64,000 nt of DNA from Tessaracoccus aquimaris (GCF_001997345.1 NZ_CP019606.1:1240001-1304000), one strand, 5' to 3'. Positions 30,067 through 38,754 are shown, numbered from the stretch's first letter. Notes: a model not told the origin generated them from the letters alone. Translations and numbers: made by a program.

Positions 30067-30437
30067 GTGGCCTGGTTAGGGCGTTGAGCAGTATTCACTG
30101 GTCGAACCGCCCGAGTCCCCCGTCCCGTGTAGCGATGGCTGGGTGTCGCGTTTGAGCAGTAGTCACTGGTCGGTTGAGCAGTAGTCACTGGTCGATGGAC
30201 GACACGCCGAGAGCGCACGTCGAAACGGCCATCGAACCCAGAATGCTGCTCAACGACCGCCCCGTGGACGCGCGCCCATCGCGCATGGGTCGAGCACGGA
30301 TTACTGCTCAACCCCACAGCCGACCCAGGGCCCCCTCTCCGCTGGCCGTCCGAGTCGCCGGCGCGCACGGCTTCGCGCCCCTGGGTACTGCTCAACGCCA
30401 GAGCCGACCGACGGCGGCCGCTCCGCTTGCTGGTCCG
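30067..30437. repeat. cluster of TTGAGCA-family palindrome ends
   Basis: Three left ends TTGAGCAGTA(T/G)TCACTGGTCG occur at 30084, 30152 and 30174, and three right ends ACTGCTCAAC or TGCTGCTCAAC at 30247, 30305 and 30387. Between them GGCCATCGAACCCAG (30228) is shared with the elements at 6498-6926. The sequence CCGTGTAGCG(G/A)TGGC at the end of the kinase gene is repeated at 30126. Insertions of one element into another would explain the nesting. No gene is seen. Confidence 0.85.
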
Positions 30438-31085
30438 TTAGCCGGCGCGCAGGAAGGCGAGGACGGCCAGGACGCGGCGCGAGGAGTTCGGCTCCTCGCT
30501 CAGGCCCAACTTCGCGAAGATCGAGTTGATGTGTTTCTGGATGGCCTTCTCGGTGACGACGAGTCGCTCGGCCATGGCGGCGTTGGCCTCGCCCCGCGCC
30601 ATCAGTTCGAGCACCTCCGTCTCGCGCGGCGTCAACGCGGACAGCCTGTCCGCGAGCACCTTGCGCTGCATCAGCGTCGTGATGACCTCCGGGTCGATCA
30701 CCGTCCCGCCCGAGGCGACCGTGCGCAGCGCTGCGACGAAGCTGACGTCGTCGAAGACGCGGTCCTTCAGCAGGTAGCCGATTGCTCCGGCGCCGTCCCC
30801 GAGCAACTCGTCGAGGTAGAGGTGCTCGACGTACTGGCTGAGCAGTAGCACCGGGAACCCGCGTCGCGCCCTCCGCAGTTCGAGCGCGGCCCTGATCCCC
30901 TCGTCGGTGTTGGTGGGCGGCATCCGGATGTCGAGGAGCGCCACGTCGGGCTGCGTTTCCAGCACGCCGGGGACGATCTCCCCCGCCTCGGCGACGCTGC
31001 CGACGACCTCGACGCCGTTGGAGGCGAGCAGTCGTTCGAGGCCCTGCCGGAGCAGGAACTGGTCCTCGGCCAGGAAGATTCGCAT
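30438..31085 (-). CDS. LuxR/NarL-family response regulator
   Basis: A 215-residue two-domain regulator. The receiver has the acidic pocket AEDQFLL, phospho-acceptor Asp in VALLDIRMPP (~54), the Thr/Ser in LLLSQYV and the Lys in LLKDRVFDD. The output helix-turn-helix reads LTPRETEVLELMARG then AMAERLVVTEKAIQKHINSIF and AKLGL. The neighbouring kinase gene is convergent with it instead of being in the same operon, separated by the repeat cluster. The regulated genes and signal are unknown. Confidence 0.92.
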   Translation of the reverse strand: MRIFLAEDQFLLRQGLERLLASNGVEVVGSVAEAGEIVPGVLETQPDVALLDIRMPPTNTDEGIRAALELRRARRGFPVLLLSQYVEHLYLDELLGDGAGAIGYLLKDRVFDDVSFVAALRTVASGGTVIDPEVITTLMQRKVLADRLSALTPRETEVLELMARGEANAAMAERLVVTEKAIQKHINSIFAKLGLSEEPNSSRRVLAVLAFLRAG

Positions 31086-31136
31086 GGTCCCAAGTCTGCC
31101 CGGACCCCCTAGGCACGCAGTCGGCTGGGTGGGGAT

Positions 31137-31214
31137 TTGAGCATGTTGGTAACTCGTTTGCCTGTGAACGTGAACATCGGCTGAAAATCGCAACGAGACA
31201 CCAAACATGCTCAA
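31137..31214. repeat. palindromic element of the TTGAGCA family
   Basis: TTGAGCATGTTGGT at 31137 and ACCAAACATGCTCAA ending at 31214 form inverted arms of 14-15 bp with one indel. Between them GTGAACGTGAACATCGG recalls the centre of the copies at 6498-6926 (GAACGTGAAAACGCGG). It lies between the response regulator start and the end of the hydrolase gene. Confidence 0.85.
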
Positions 31215-31222
31215 GGAAGCGC

Positions 31223-32170
31223 TCAGCCGACCGGTGTCGAGGCGGACTGGTCGTTCAGGATCCGGACGACCGCGTCGCGGGTGGCCTCGGCGTAGCTGCG
31301 GCCGTCGTCGAGGGTTGCCCGGCCGCCGAAGTAGGCGTTTGCGCCGTCGTGACGCATCGGGCCGACGCTCTCGAATGAGACGCGACCCTCCCGCTTCGCC
31401 CTGCCCCACGTCGACAGCGGGGCCGTCGGCCAGCGCCCAGGGAAGGCGATGTCGCCGATCAGCCGTAGCCGGTCGGAGGTCCCCGTCAGGTTCCAGACGT
31501 GCCGCATCCGGTCGAGGCCCGGATCGTCGCCGTAGATGCCTCCGACGCTGATCATCGAGACCGGGATTCCCAGGCCGGAGAGGAACCAGCCCGCGCCGAG
31601 CGCCATCTGCGCCCCTCCCGAGAAGCCGATCAGCGTGACCGGGTCGCCGCTGCCGGGGTGGTAGCCGTGGCGCTGCAGCGAGCGCCAGATCTCCTGCGCG
31701 AGGCCGATGCTCTGGGTCGGGCCGTAGCGGGGGTCGGCCGAGACGAGGACCTGGGCGATGTTGCGAAGGTTGATCAGCATCGCGAGCGGGTTGCTGCGCC
31801 ACTGGCGGCGCATCCGGTCGAGCCTTCGCCACAGCCACTCGGTGGCGCGCTGCAGCAGCCCCCGGTTGTCGACCGCGTAGGGAAACACGTCGTCGACGAT
31901 GACCACGTCGGTCACCGACTCGCGCAGCAGGTCGAGCCAGGCCGTCTCGCGCCGGGATAGGCCGTCCCCGCCGATCGTCCCGACGCCCGAGAGGTAGACG
32001 ACGAAGTGGTGCGACGAGGTCTCGGCGCGGGCGTCGAGGGGGATCACGTCGAAGCTGCGACGCACCTCGACCTCGCCCTTGTCCGCCCACCAGCGCAGCG
32101 ACTCGAGCGGGGACAGCAGCACGAAGGCGAACACGATCAGCACCGCGATGCCCAGGATCCAGGTGATCAT
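31223..32170 (-). CDS. membrane-anchored alpha/beta-hydrolase-like protein
   Basis: 315 residues. An N-terminal membrane anchor (ITWILGIAVLIVFAFVLLSPL, here the first 20 residues are hydrophobic) is followed by a cytosolic or extracytoplasmic alpha/beta fold: HFVVYLSGVGTIGG, an acidic VIVDDVFPY, and the nucleophile elbow LIGFSGGAQMALGAGWFL with G-F-S-G-G at ~190. A late ISVGGIYGDDPG may carry the acid. The exact substrate is not evident. It overlaps the upstream membrane-protein gene by four bases (ATGA), so the two form an operon. Confidence 0.75.
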   Translation of the reverse strand: MITWILGIAVLIVFAFVLLSPLESLRWWADKGEVEVRRSFDVIPLDARAETSSHHFVVYLSGVGTIGGDGLSRRETAWLDLLRESVTDVVIVDDVFPYAVDNRGLLQRATEWLWRRLDRMRRQWRSNPLAMLINLRNIAQVLVSADPRYGPTQSIGLAQEIWRSLQRHGYHPGSGDPVTLIGFSGGAQMALGAGWFLSGLGIPVSMISVGGIYGDDPGLDRMRHVWNLTGTSDRLRLIGDIAFPGRWPTAPLSTWGRAKREGRVSFESVGPMRHDGANAYFGGRATLDDGRSYAEATRDAVVRILNDQSASTPVG

Positions 32171-32811
32171 CGGGTCACCTCCCGACGCTGCGAGACGGGG
32201 GTGATCGGGGTGCCAGCGAGGATGTCTCGCGCCGTGACCATCGTGGGTCGGCCGGTCGCGAGCGTCCACAGCCGCGAGGTGACCCAGTTCAAGGGGCGCT
32301 GCGCCAACCGGGAGACGACCTGCATCACGACCCAGCCCGCAGCGGAGAACCCGAGCGACCACAGCAGGCTGACGTCGAAGGCGCTGGCGACGCCGATCAC
32401 GAGGATCAGGAAGCTCCACCCCTCGAGGATCCTGCCGAGCAGCAGTCCGAGGTGCGGGAGCGCCGTCGCGAAGTTCCACACCAGCGGCGCCGTCGACACC
32501 AGCCCGACGACGATCAGCGGCAGCAGCGGCATCGGGCCGCGCACCAGGGACGCCACGCCCCAGGTGATGGCGGCCTGCAGCACGTGCAGGAACGCAAGCG
32601 AGACCGCAGAGAGCAGCAGGCTGGTCAGGAGGCGCCAGCCGTTGATCTTGTTGAGCAGCAGGATCGCGATGTGTCCGAGCATCGTGGAGGCGGCGGCTAG
32701 CAGCGCCACGCCGAGCGCTGGCCACAGCAGCGTCATGGGCGCGTCATCGACGCGCAGGAACAGCCGAGGGTCTAGCCCAAGGGCCGCCCAGAGCACGCGC
32801 AGGACCTCCAC
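32167..32811 (-). CDS. multi-pass membrane protein of unknown function
   Basis: 214 residues with about five membrane helices: TLLWPALGVALLAAASTMLG, LLTSLLLSAVSLAFLHVLQA, PLLPLIVVGLVSTAPLVWNF, WSFLILVIGVASAF and LLWSLGFSAAGWVVMQVV. The C-terminal 50 residues are polar. No family is recognised. It is co-transcribed with the hydrolase-like gene (four-base overlap), suggesting the two proteins work together in the envelope. It is divergent from the rtcB leader. Confidence 0.72.
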   Translation of the reverse strand: MEVLRVLWAALGLDPRLFLRVDDAPMTLLWPALGVALLAAASTMLGHIAILLLNKINGWRLLTSLLLSAVSLAFLHVLQAAITWGVASLVRGPMPLLPLIVVGLVSTAPLVWNFATALPHLGLLLGRILEGWSFLILVIGVASAFDVSLLWSLGFSAAGWVVMQVVSRLAQRPLNWVTSRLWTLATGRPTMVTARDILAGTPITPVSQRREVTR

Positions 32812-32860
32812 GGGTTCATCTTGTCACGTCGGGCCTCGTGGGTGACGGCGCGACTCATCG

Positions 32861-32890
32861 TTGACGCCGGCCGCGCGGGCGGGCTATCTT
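32861..32890 (+). promoter_or_regulatory. sigma70-type promoter of the rtcB leader
   Basis: TTGACG (32861-32866) and TATCTT (32885-32890) are separated by 18 bases. The expected start of transcription, about 7 bases on, falls at 32897, the first base of an 8-bp hairpin. This coincidence supports both the promoter and the leader RNA. Confidence 0.65.
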
Positions 32891-32896
32891 GGCTAG

Positions 32897-33134
32897 TCCG
32901 CGTCACGGGACGCGGAACGAGTCCAGGAGCGACGTGCTGAAGTTCCAGCGCCAAGAAGCGGTGCAGCCGATGAGCTGCTACCGCCTTCTCGTCGTCCCTG
33001 AGGCACGCGGCTGACCGATCTACTGATCAATCTCTGGCCCCGTAACCGCTCAGGTTCGGGGCCTCATGTGTATCCGCGGCCATCACCGCACATGATTCCC
33101 CGACCAGCGACTCGTCCTGTTCAAGGAAGGAATC
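32897..33134 (+). ncRNA. structured 5' leader of rtcB
   Basis: About 238 nt from the predicted transcript start to the rtcB ATG. It begins with the hairpin TCCGCGTC-ACGG-GACGCGGA (32897-32916, 8 bp), carries a ribosome site AGGAG and a 26-codon ORF (32934-33014), then an 11-bp hairpin with one bulged base: GGCCCCG-T-AACC, loop GCTCA, GGTT-CGGGGCC (33036-33063). A further GATTCC and the rtcB ribosome site AAGGAAGG follow. The plan is that of an attenuation or translation-coupled leader. No named riboswitch class is recognised. Confidence 0.55.
32934..33014 (+). CDS. 26-residue upstream ORF (leader peptide) of rtcB
   Basis: GTG start with AGGAG five bases upstream; the product reads VLKFQRQEAVQPMSCYRLLV then VPEARG and stop. 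It ends 22 bases before the large hairpin of the leader, a spacing that lets a ribosome on the ORF influence folding. The single Cys and the Leu-Leu-Val-Val run are the only notable residues. An internal ATG (MSCYRLLVVPEARG) is an alternative start. Expression is inferred from position and ribosome site. Confidence 0.5.
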   Translation: MLKFQRQEAVQPMSCYRLLVVPEARG

Positions 33135-34304
33135 ATGGAACACCTCACCAAACGGCTCGTCTCATGGGCAAGCATCCTGGACGAGCAGACGCTCGACCAG
33201 GCGCGCACCGCCTCGACGCTGCCGTTCATCTACCCGCATCTGGCGCTGATGCCCGACGCCCACCTGGGCAAGGGCGCGACCGTCGGATCGGTCATCCCGA
33301 CGCTCGGGGCGATCATCCCCGCGGCGGTCGGAGTCGACATCGGCTGCGGCATGATCGCAGTGCGGACGCAGTTCACCAAGGCACAGGTGGCCGCCGTCGA
33401 TCTCGCCGCGCTGCGGGTCGCGATCGAACGCGCGATCCCGCTGTCGGCGGGGCACCACAACGCGCGGGTGCTGCCGAGCGCCGAGCCGCGCATCCAGGAA
33501 CTGGAGTCGCTTGCGGAGCGCTCCGGCCTCGACCCGGCAGGCTACGCGGGCAACTGGCGCCTCCAGCTCGGCTCGCTCGGCTCCGGGAACCACTTCATCG
33601 AGGTGACGGCTGACGAGAACGACGCGGTCTGGCTGTTCCTGCACTCAGGCTCCCGCGGTATCGGGAACAAGATCGCCGGGCATCACATCCAGGTGGCGCA
33701 GCGGCTCGCGAAGCAGTGGTGGATCGAGTTGCCAGACCCGGACCTGGCCTACCTCGTCGAGGGCACGGCCGAGTTCACCCGCTACATCGCCGAGCTGAGG
33801 TGGGCCCAGCACTTCGCGCTGCTGAACCGCGATGAGATGATGGATCGCGTCGTCGCCCGGATGGCGGCCGCCATGGGCGAGGGCGTCCAGGAGTTGGAGC
33901 GGGTCAACTGCCACCACAACTTCACCGAGCGCGAACGGCACTTCGGCAAGGACGTCTGGGTCTCCCGGAAGGGTGCCATCAAGGCCGACGAGGGACTCGC
34001 GGGCCTGATCCCCGGGTCCATGGGCACCGCCAGCTACGTCGTCAGCGGGCTGGGTAACCCGGTGTCGCTCAACTCGGCACCGCACGGTGCCGGACGGGCG
34101 TTCTCGAGGTCGCAGGCGCGGCGGACGTTCACGCGCGAACAGTTGCGGGAGTCGATGCGGGGCATCGAGTACCGCGACACCGACGCGTTCATCGACGAGA
34201 TCCCCGCGGCCTACAAGCCGATCGACCAGGTGATGGCCGACTCGGCTGGGCTGGTCGAGATCCGCCACACGCTGCACCAGTTGGTCAACGTGAAGGGCGA
34301 CTGA
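33135..34304 (+). CDS. rtcB: RNA-splicing ligase RtcB
   Basis: Joins RNA ends with 2',3'-cyclic or 3'-phosphate to 5'-OH using GTP and Mn2+. 389 residues. Metal and GTP motifs in order: DAHLGKGATVGSVIP (~41-55), GVDIGCGMIAVRT with the metal Cys at 71, LGSGNHFIEV, HSGSRGIGNKI, NCHHN (~255), PGSMGTASYV, and the guanylated His in SAPHGAGRAFSR (His 317). In bacteria RtcB serves RNA repair after ribotoxin or stress damage, including tRNA and rRNA. No archease, RtcA or RtcR gene is adjacent; control appears to lie in its leader RNA. Confidence 0.95.
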   Translation: MEHLTKRLVSWASILDEQTLDQARTASTLPFIYPHLALMPDAHLGKGATVGSVIPTLGAIIPAAVGVDIGCGMIAVRTQFTKAQVAAVDLAALRVAIERAIPLSAGHHNARVLPSAEPRIQELESLAERSGLDPAGYAGNWRLQLGSLGSGNHFIEVTADENDAVWLFLHSGSRGIGNKIAGHHIQVAQRLAKQWWIELPDPDLAYLVEGTAEFTRYIAELRWAQHFALLNRDEMMDRVVARMAAAMGEGVQELERVNCHHNFTERERHFGKDVWVSRKGAIKADEGLAGLIPGSMGTASYVVSGLGNPVSLNSAPHGAGRAFSRSQARRTFTREQLRESMRGIEYRDTDAFIDEIPAAYKPIDQVMADSAGLVEIRHTLHQLVNVKGD

Positions 34305-34308
34305 ACCT

Positions 34309-34336
34309 CGCGCCGCGACCCTCGGGTGGCGGCGCG
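34309..34336. terminator. bidirectional hairpin between rtcB and the convergent gene
   Basis: CGCGCCGC at 34309-34316 pairs with GCGGCGCG at 34329-34336 (8 bp, 12-base loop). It fills the 42 bases between two convergent genes. No U-run, which is common for terminators in high-GC actinobacteria. Confidence 0.6.
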
Positions 34337-34346
34337 GGGCACTCGC

Positions 34347-35132
34347 CTACTGGATGCCGAAGGCGATCAGTTCGTCGAAGGCGCTCAGCAGCGCGGCGTC
34401 ACCCTCGCGGGTGGTGGTGGCCGGCCGCGACCAGACGAGCATGTCGAGTTCCTGGGCGGGCCCTGCGATCACGGCCGCGGGCACAGCGCCCTCGGGAGCC
34501 CTGCCGCCGCCGATCTGGTCGACGAAGTCGTTGCCCCAGGCGGTCCCGTTCCACCGGTACAGCTCGACGAGCCGGGGCTCTTCGTCGGTGGGGCGCAGTT
34601 CGACGACGCCGAGCGGGGTGCGCGTGGCGTCTGCCGGCACCCAGTTCCACATCACGTCGAGGACGTGGTCGATCCCGCGACCCGCGACCTCCGGGTCGAT
34701 CGGCGAGATCGGCAGCCCGGCGGTCAGTTCGGCGTCGACGCGATGGATGGTGGCCTCGTGCGGCTGCATCCGCTCGGTGAACCCGACGCTCTTGTCGCCG
34801 GGGAACCAACTCCACGACGGCGCGTCGAGGGGGCCGGACAGCAGCGCGGCGATCAGGTCCTCGGTGGCGCGCTCGCGACGGTCGAGCACCTCCGCGCGGG
34901 TCGCGGGGCGCGGCGGCTGGGCTGCCTCGAGCCGTTCGACCTCGGCGTCGCTTGTCGCCCCGGACGAAATGACCGACGCCCAGAACAGGTGGACCTCGGT
35001 GAGGTGCCACAGCAGGTCGTCTGCGTTCCAGCCCGGGCAGGTCGGGACCGGCGTTGCGGCGTCGATCCCCCGGATCACGTCGGCGAGGCGGCGCGCCTCG
35101 GCCCTGATCACATGCGTGGCTTCGTAGCTCAT
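34347..35132 (-). CDS. mycothiol-dependent maleylpyruvate isomerase family protein
   Basis: 261 residues. The N-terminal DinB-like four-helix domain has the pattern VPTCPGWNADDLLWHLTEVHLFW (PGW and the metal-binding HLTEVH at ~45-55), and a later metal ligand in ERMQPHEATIHRVDAELTAG. This is the MDMPI/DinB fold of mycothiol-using enzymes. The C-terminal part is the family's SCP2-like domain. The substrate is not known; mycothiol use is inferred from the family and lineage. The ATG at 35132 gives MSYEATHVIRAEARRLAD, a typical start. Confidence 0.85.
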   Translation of the reverse strand: MSYEATHVIRAEARRLADVIRGIDAATPVPTCPGWNADDLLWHLTEVHLFWASVISSGATSDAEVERLEAAQPPRPATRAEVLDRRERATEDLIAALLSGPLDAPSWSWFPGDKSVGFTERMQPHEATIHRVDAELTAGLPISPIDPEVAGRGIDHVLDVMWNWVPADATRTPLGVVELRPTDEEPRLVELYRWNGTAWGNDFVDQIGGGRAPEGAVPAAVIAGPAQELDMLVWSRPATTTREGDAALLSAFDELIAFGIQ

Positions 35133-35154
35133 GCGCGACAGCCTAGAGGCTGCC

Positions 35155-36234
35155 TCAGACAAGTTCCGCGTAGCTGCGGGAGAGCACGTCCTCGTCCGGG
35201 TCGGCGAGCGCCGTGACGGACCCGACGGCGCGGAGCCCGACCAGCCGCAGCGACGACCCGCGGGCCTTCTTGTCGAGGCTCATGATGGGTCTGAGGTCGG
35301 AGAACGGTGCCGGGTAGCTGAGTGGTAGCCCGAGCCCGCCGAGCAGTTCGTCGTGCAGCGCGACGGTGTCGTCGTCGAGGCCCAGCAGGTCGCGGGAGAC
35401 GCGCGCCATCCAGGCCATCCCGACGCTGATCGCCTGGCCGTGCCGCCAGGTGAAGCCCGCGTGCTTCTCGATGGCGTGGCCAAGGGTGTGGCCGTAGTTG
35501 AGGGCCTCACGCCCGACGTTGTCGCCGACGGAGGTGGCCTCGGTGAAGTCCGCGGCGACGACCCCCGCCTTGACGGCGATCGCCCGGCGGACGAGTTCGG
35601 CGAACCGGTCGCTGGTCACGTCGCGGCTGTCTGCGAGGTCCTCCGAGGCGAGTCGCAGAATCTCCGGGTCGGAGATGAAGCCGCACTTGACGACCTCCGC
35701 GAGCCCGGAGGCGACCTCTTCGGGGGCCAGCCCGCCGAGCAGATCGAGGTCGCACAGCACCGCGCGCGGCTCGTAGAACGCGCCGACCAGGTTCTTGCCC
35801 GCCGTCAGGTTGATCCCCGTCTTGCCGCCGACCGCCGCGTCGACCATGCCGAGCACCGACGTCGGGACGCTGACGTAGCCGACGCCACGCAGCCAGGAGG
35901 CGGCGACGAAGCCTGCGAGGTCTGTCGTGGTGCCGCCGCCGACGCCGATCACCAGATCGTTGCGGGTGAACCCGGCCGCCGCGAGCGCGTCCCAGCAGTC
36001 GGCGAGCACCTGCGGGGTCTTGGCGGCCTCCGCGTCCGGCACGGCGATCAGCGTCGCGGGGCGATCGACCAGCGCGGCGACCCGTTCGGCCAGCGCCGCG
36101 AGCGGCGCGGGATGGATGACGGCGACCCGGCTGGCGTCCGCGACGAGGGAGGGAAGCGCCGCGAGGGCGCCGCCCGCGATGGTCACGTCGTAGGGTCCGA
36201 GCCCCGACTCGACCCGGACGACGGCGCCGCTCAC
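35155..36234 (-). CDS. aroB: 3-dehydroquinate synthase
   Basis: Second step of the shikimate pathway: DAHP to 3-dehydroquinate, needing NAD and a divalent metal. 359 residues. NAD-binding GVGGGTTTDLAGFVAA at ~95, VPTSVLGMVDAAVGGKTGIN with the active-site Lys at ~140, GLAEVVKCGFI (metal Glu) and the metal His residues in NYGHTLGHAIE (~260) and WRHGQAISVG. The GTG at 36234 overlaps the aroK stop (GTGA), preferred over the ATG at 36249, which lies within aroK. Confidence 0.95.
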   Translation of the reverse strand: MSGAVVRVESGLGPYDVTIAGGALAALPSLVADASRVAVIHPAPLAALAERVAALVDRPATLIAVPDAEAAKTPQVLADCWDALAAAGFTRNDLVIGVGGGTTTDLAGFVAASWLRGVGYVSVPTSVLGMVDAAVGGKTGINLTAGKNLVGAFYEPRAVLCDLDLLGGLAPEEVASGLAEVVKCGFISDPEILRLASEDLADSRDVTSDRFAELVRRAIAVKAGVVAADFTEATSVGDNVGREALNYGHTLGHAIEKHAGFTWRHGQAISVGMAWMARVSRDLLGLDDDTVALHDELLGGLGLPLSYPAPFSDLRPIMSLDKKARGSSLRLVGLRAVGSVTALADPDEDVLSRSYAELV

Positions 36235-36737
36235 TGCTGCCCGTCCCACCCGCGTTCGCGGGCCAACTGGTCGGCGATCTCGGAGGAGCCGCGGCCGTCG
36301 GTCTCGATGATCTGGGTGGCGAGGGCCTCGTAGACGGGGGTGCGTTCGCGCAGCAGTTCGATTAGCCGGCCCCGCACGTTGCCGAGCAGAAGTGGCCGTG
36401 CAGTGTTCAGGCCGACCCGGCGGCTTGCCTGCCCGATGGAGACCTTCAGCCAGACGATGTCGTGGCCGGCGAGCGCCGAACGGATCTCGGGGTTCATGAC
36501 GGAGCCGCCACCGAGGGACAGCACGTCGAAGGTGTCCAGCAGTTCGACGGTCGCCTCCTGCTCGAGGGCGCGGAAGTAGGTCTCCCCCTCGTCGGCGAAG
36601 ATCTCGGCGATGGGCTTGCCCATCACCTCCTCGATGCGGTGATCGACGTCGACATAGGTCTTGCCGAGCTTTCGGGCAAGTCGCCTGCCGACGGACGACT
36701 TTCCGGCGCCCGGGGCGCCGATCAGGACGATGCTCAT
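36231..36737 (-). CDS. aroK: shikimate kinase
   Basis: Phosphorylates shikimate. 168 residues. P-loop [15 protein letters not shown] at ~7-21, the shikimate-binding VDVDHRIEE (Asp-33 type) and LSLGGGSV, and the lid Arg in NTARPLLLG (~115). It overlaps both aroC and aroB by four bases. Confidence 0.95.
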   Translation of the reverse strand: MSIVLIGAPGAGKSSVGRRLARKLGKTYVDVDHRIEEVMGKPIAEIFADEGETYFRALEQEATVELLDTFDVLSLGGGSVMNPEIRSALAGHDIVWLKVSIGQASRRVGLNTARPLLLGNVRGRLIELLRERTPVYEALATQIIETDGRGSSEIADQLARERGWDGQQ

Positions 36738-37931
36738 CGGCCGATCTCCAATCCGCGTGCCTTGACGTCGGCCAGGTAGCCCTCGTAGTTGCGGCGGGCC
36801 TCGCCGACGGAGTCGCCGCCGAACTTCTCGAGAGCAGCCTCCGCGATCACCAGCGCGACCATCGCCTCGGCGACGACGCCCGCGGCGGGGACCGCCGTCA
36901 CGTCGGAGCGCTGGTGATGCGCCTTGGCCTCCTCGCCCGTGGTGGTGTCGATGGTGCGCAGCGCCCGGGGTACCGTCGCGATGGGCTTCATGGCGGCGCG
37001 CACGCGCAGCACCTCGCCCGTCGACATGCCCCCTCTGTGCCGCCGGATCGGTGCGACGCGCGGGATACTCCCCCGCCACCGGCCGGGACGATCTCGTCGT
37101 GTGCGAGGGAGCCGCGGGTGCGGGCCAGTTCGAAGCCGTCGCCGACCTCGACGCCCTTGATCGCCTGAATGCCCATCAGGGCGCCCGCGAGGCGCGCGTC
37201 GAGGCGCCGGTCTCCCTGCGAGTGCGAGCCGAGGCCCGGCGGCAGCCCCCACGCGATCACCTCGACGACGCCGCCGAGGGTGTCGCCGTCACGGTGGCAG
37301 GCCTCGACCTCGGCCTGCATGGCCAGTGAGGCCTCCGGGTCGAAGCAGCGGGCGGGGTCGGCGTCGATGGCGGGGAGGTCGTCGATCGTCGGCAGGTCGG
37401 CGCGGGTCGCGCGGATGCCCCGAACTCGACGACGTGGCTGAGCAGCGTGATGCCGAAGGCCTGTCGGAGGAACGCCTGTGCGATGGTGCCGAGCGCGACG
37501 CGGGCCGCCGTCTCCCGAGCGGAGGCGCGCTCCAGGATCGGGCGTGCCTCGTCCCAGTCGTATTTCTGCATGCCCGCGAGATCGGCGTGACCAGGGCGCG
37601 GGCGGGTGAGGGGCGCGTTGCGGGCGAGCGCGGCGAGGACGTCCTCGTCGACCTCGCCTGGGGCCATCACCTGCTGCCACTTGGGCCACTCGGTGTTGCC
37701 GACCTGGATCGCGATGGGCGACCCGAGGGTCTCGCCGTGCCGGAACCCGGCCAGCAGCGTGACCTCGTCGGCCTCGAACTTCATCCGGGCGCCGCGTCCG
37801 ACCCCGAGCCTGCGGCGGCGCAGGTTCTCGGCGATCTCCTCGACGCCGACCTGGACGTGGGCGGGGATGCCCTCCATGGTCGCGATGAGGGCTTGGCCGT
37901 GAGACTCTCCGGCGGTCAGGTATCGAAGCAT
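36734..37931 (-). CDS. aroC: chorismate synthase, two frameshifts as read
   Basis: Forms chorismate from EPSP with reduced FMN. The first frame gives [21 protein letters not shown] to LLSHVVEFG, the second [19 protein letters not shown] to [10 protein letters not shown] and SHRSGGTEG, the third [21 protein letters not shown] to the end: together a full ~399-residue family member with all conserved blocks (RGQ-type N-terminus, HRSGG and GGMSTG). The breaks fall at CCCC 37418-37421 and CCCCC 37029-37033 (plus strand) and each is cured by one extra base. The gene is essential to aromatic synthesis, so sequence error is likelier than decay. An ATG at 37940 is an alternative start. Confidence 0.92.
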
Positions 37932-37944
37932 GACCGCCATTGTG

Positions 37945-38754
37945 TCAGAGTGACGCGCGTCGCTTCAGTTCGCGACCGGCTGCCGAACGGCACTGCTCGA
38001 AGGTGACGGCGTGCCCCGTCAGCAGCCTGAACTGGTCGACGGCCTGCCCGGCGAGCAGGTCCAGGCCGTTGAGCACCATTCGACCCTCGACGGCGGCTGC
38101 GTCGGTCAGCGGGGTGGGCCACGGGTCGTAGACCACGTCGAACACGACACGGGCGGAGCCCGCCAGGTCGGTGGCGTGCGGTGCCGCCGCGTCGGCGGGG
38201 ATGGTGCTGGCGACCAGGTCGACCGGTTCGACGGCGTCGCCGAGGAGTCGGACCTGCGCGTCGACGCCGAGGTCGGCTGCCAGGCTGATCAGGGAGGCGG
38301 CCCGTTCGGGTCGACGGGCGAGCACCACGAGCTCGCGCAGCCCCATCCGGGCCAGCGCGAGGACGATGGAACGCGCGGTCGCACCGTTGCCGAGCAGCGC
38401 TGCGCGGCGCGGGTCGGCGAGGCCGTGGGCTCGCCACGCCACCGCGAAGCCGGGCACATCGGTGTTGTAGACGGCTGGCTCTGCGCCGAAGACGAGCGTG
38501 TTTCCTCCACCGACCAAGCGGGAGGCCTCGTCCGGGGCGCCGTAGGCGAGGATCGCCTCCTTGTGAGGCGCCGTCACGCTCAGCCCGGCCCACGCGGGGT
38601 CGTCGAGGCGGGCCGTGACGAAGCCGTCGAGCTCCTCTGCGGTGACGGTGTAGGCGTCGTAGCGCCATTCCAGCCCGTTGGAGCGGTATCCGTCGCGGTG
38701 GATCGCGGGAGACAGGGAGTGGCCCGCCGGGTCGCCGACGACGCCCGCGAACAT
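37945..38754 (-). CDS. aroE: shikimate dehydrogenase
   Basis: Reduces 3-dehydroshikimate with NADPH. 269 residues. Substrate site [17 protein letters not shown] (~8-24) and [12 protein letters not shown] (catalytic Lys ~67); nucleotide loop [15 protein letters not shown] at ~125, where the usual Gly-Ala-Gly-Gly is Gly-Asn-Gly-Ala. The end [18 protein letters not shown] is conserved. Its ATG shares one base with the mltG stop (TGATG). Confidence 0.93.
   Translation of the reverse strand: MFAGVVGDPAGHSLSPAIHRDGYRSNGLEWRYDAYTVTAEELDGFVTARLDDPAWAGLSVTAPHKEAILAYGAPDEASRLVGGGNTLVFGAEPAVYNTDVPGFAVAWRAHGLADPRRAALLGNGATARSIVLALARMGLRELVVLARRPERAASLISLAADLGVDAQVRLLGDAVEPVDLVASTIPADAAAPHATDLAGSARVVFDVVYDPWPTPLTDAAAVEGRMVLNGLDLLAGQAVDQFRLLTGHAVTFEQCRSAAGRELKRRASL

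Noticed and set aside
36231..37079. Minus ORF continuous from aroK into aroC as a fusion
   Set aside because: The upstream part is out of frame with chorismate synthase; AroK starts at the ATG at 36737.
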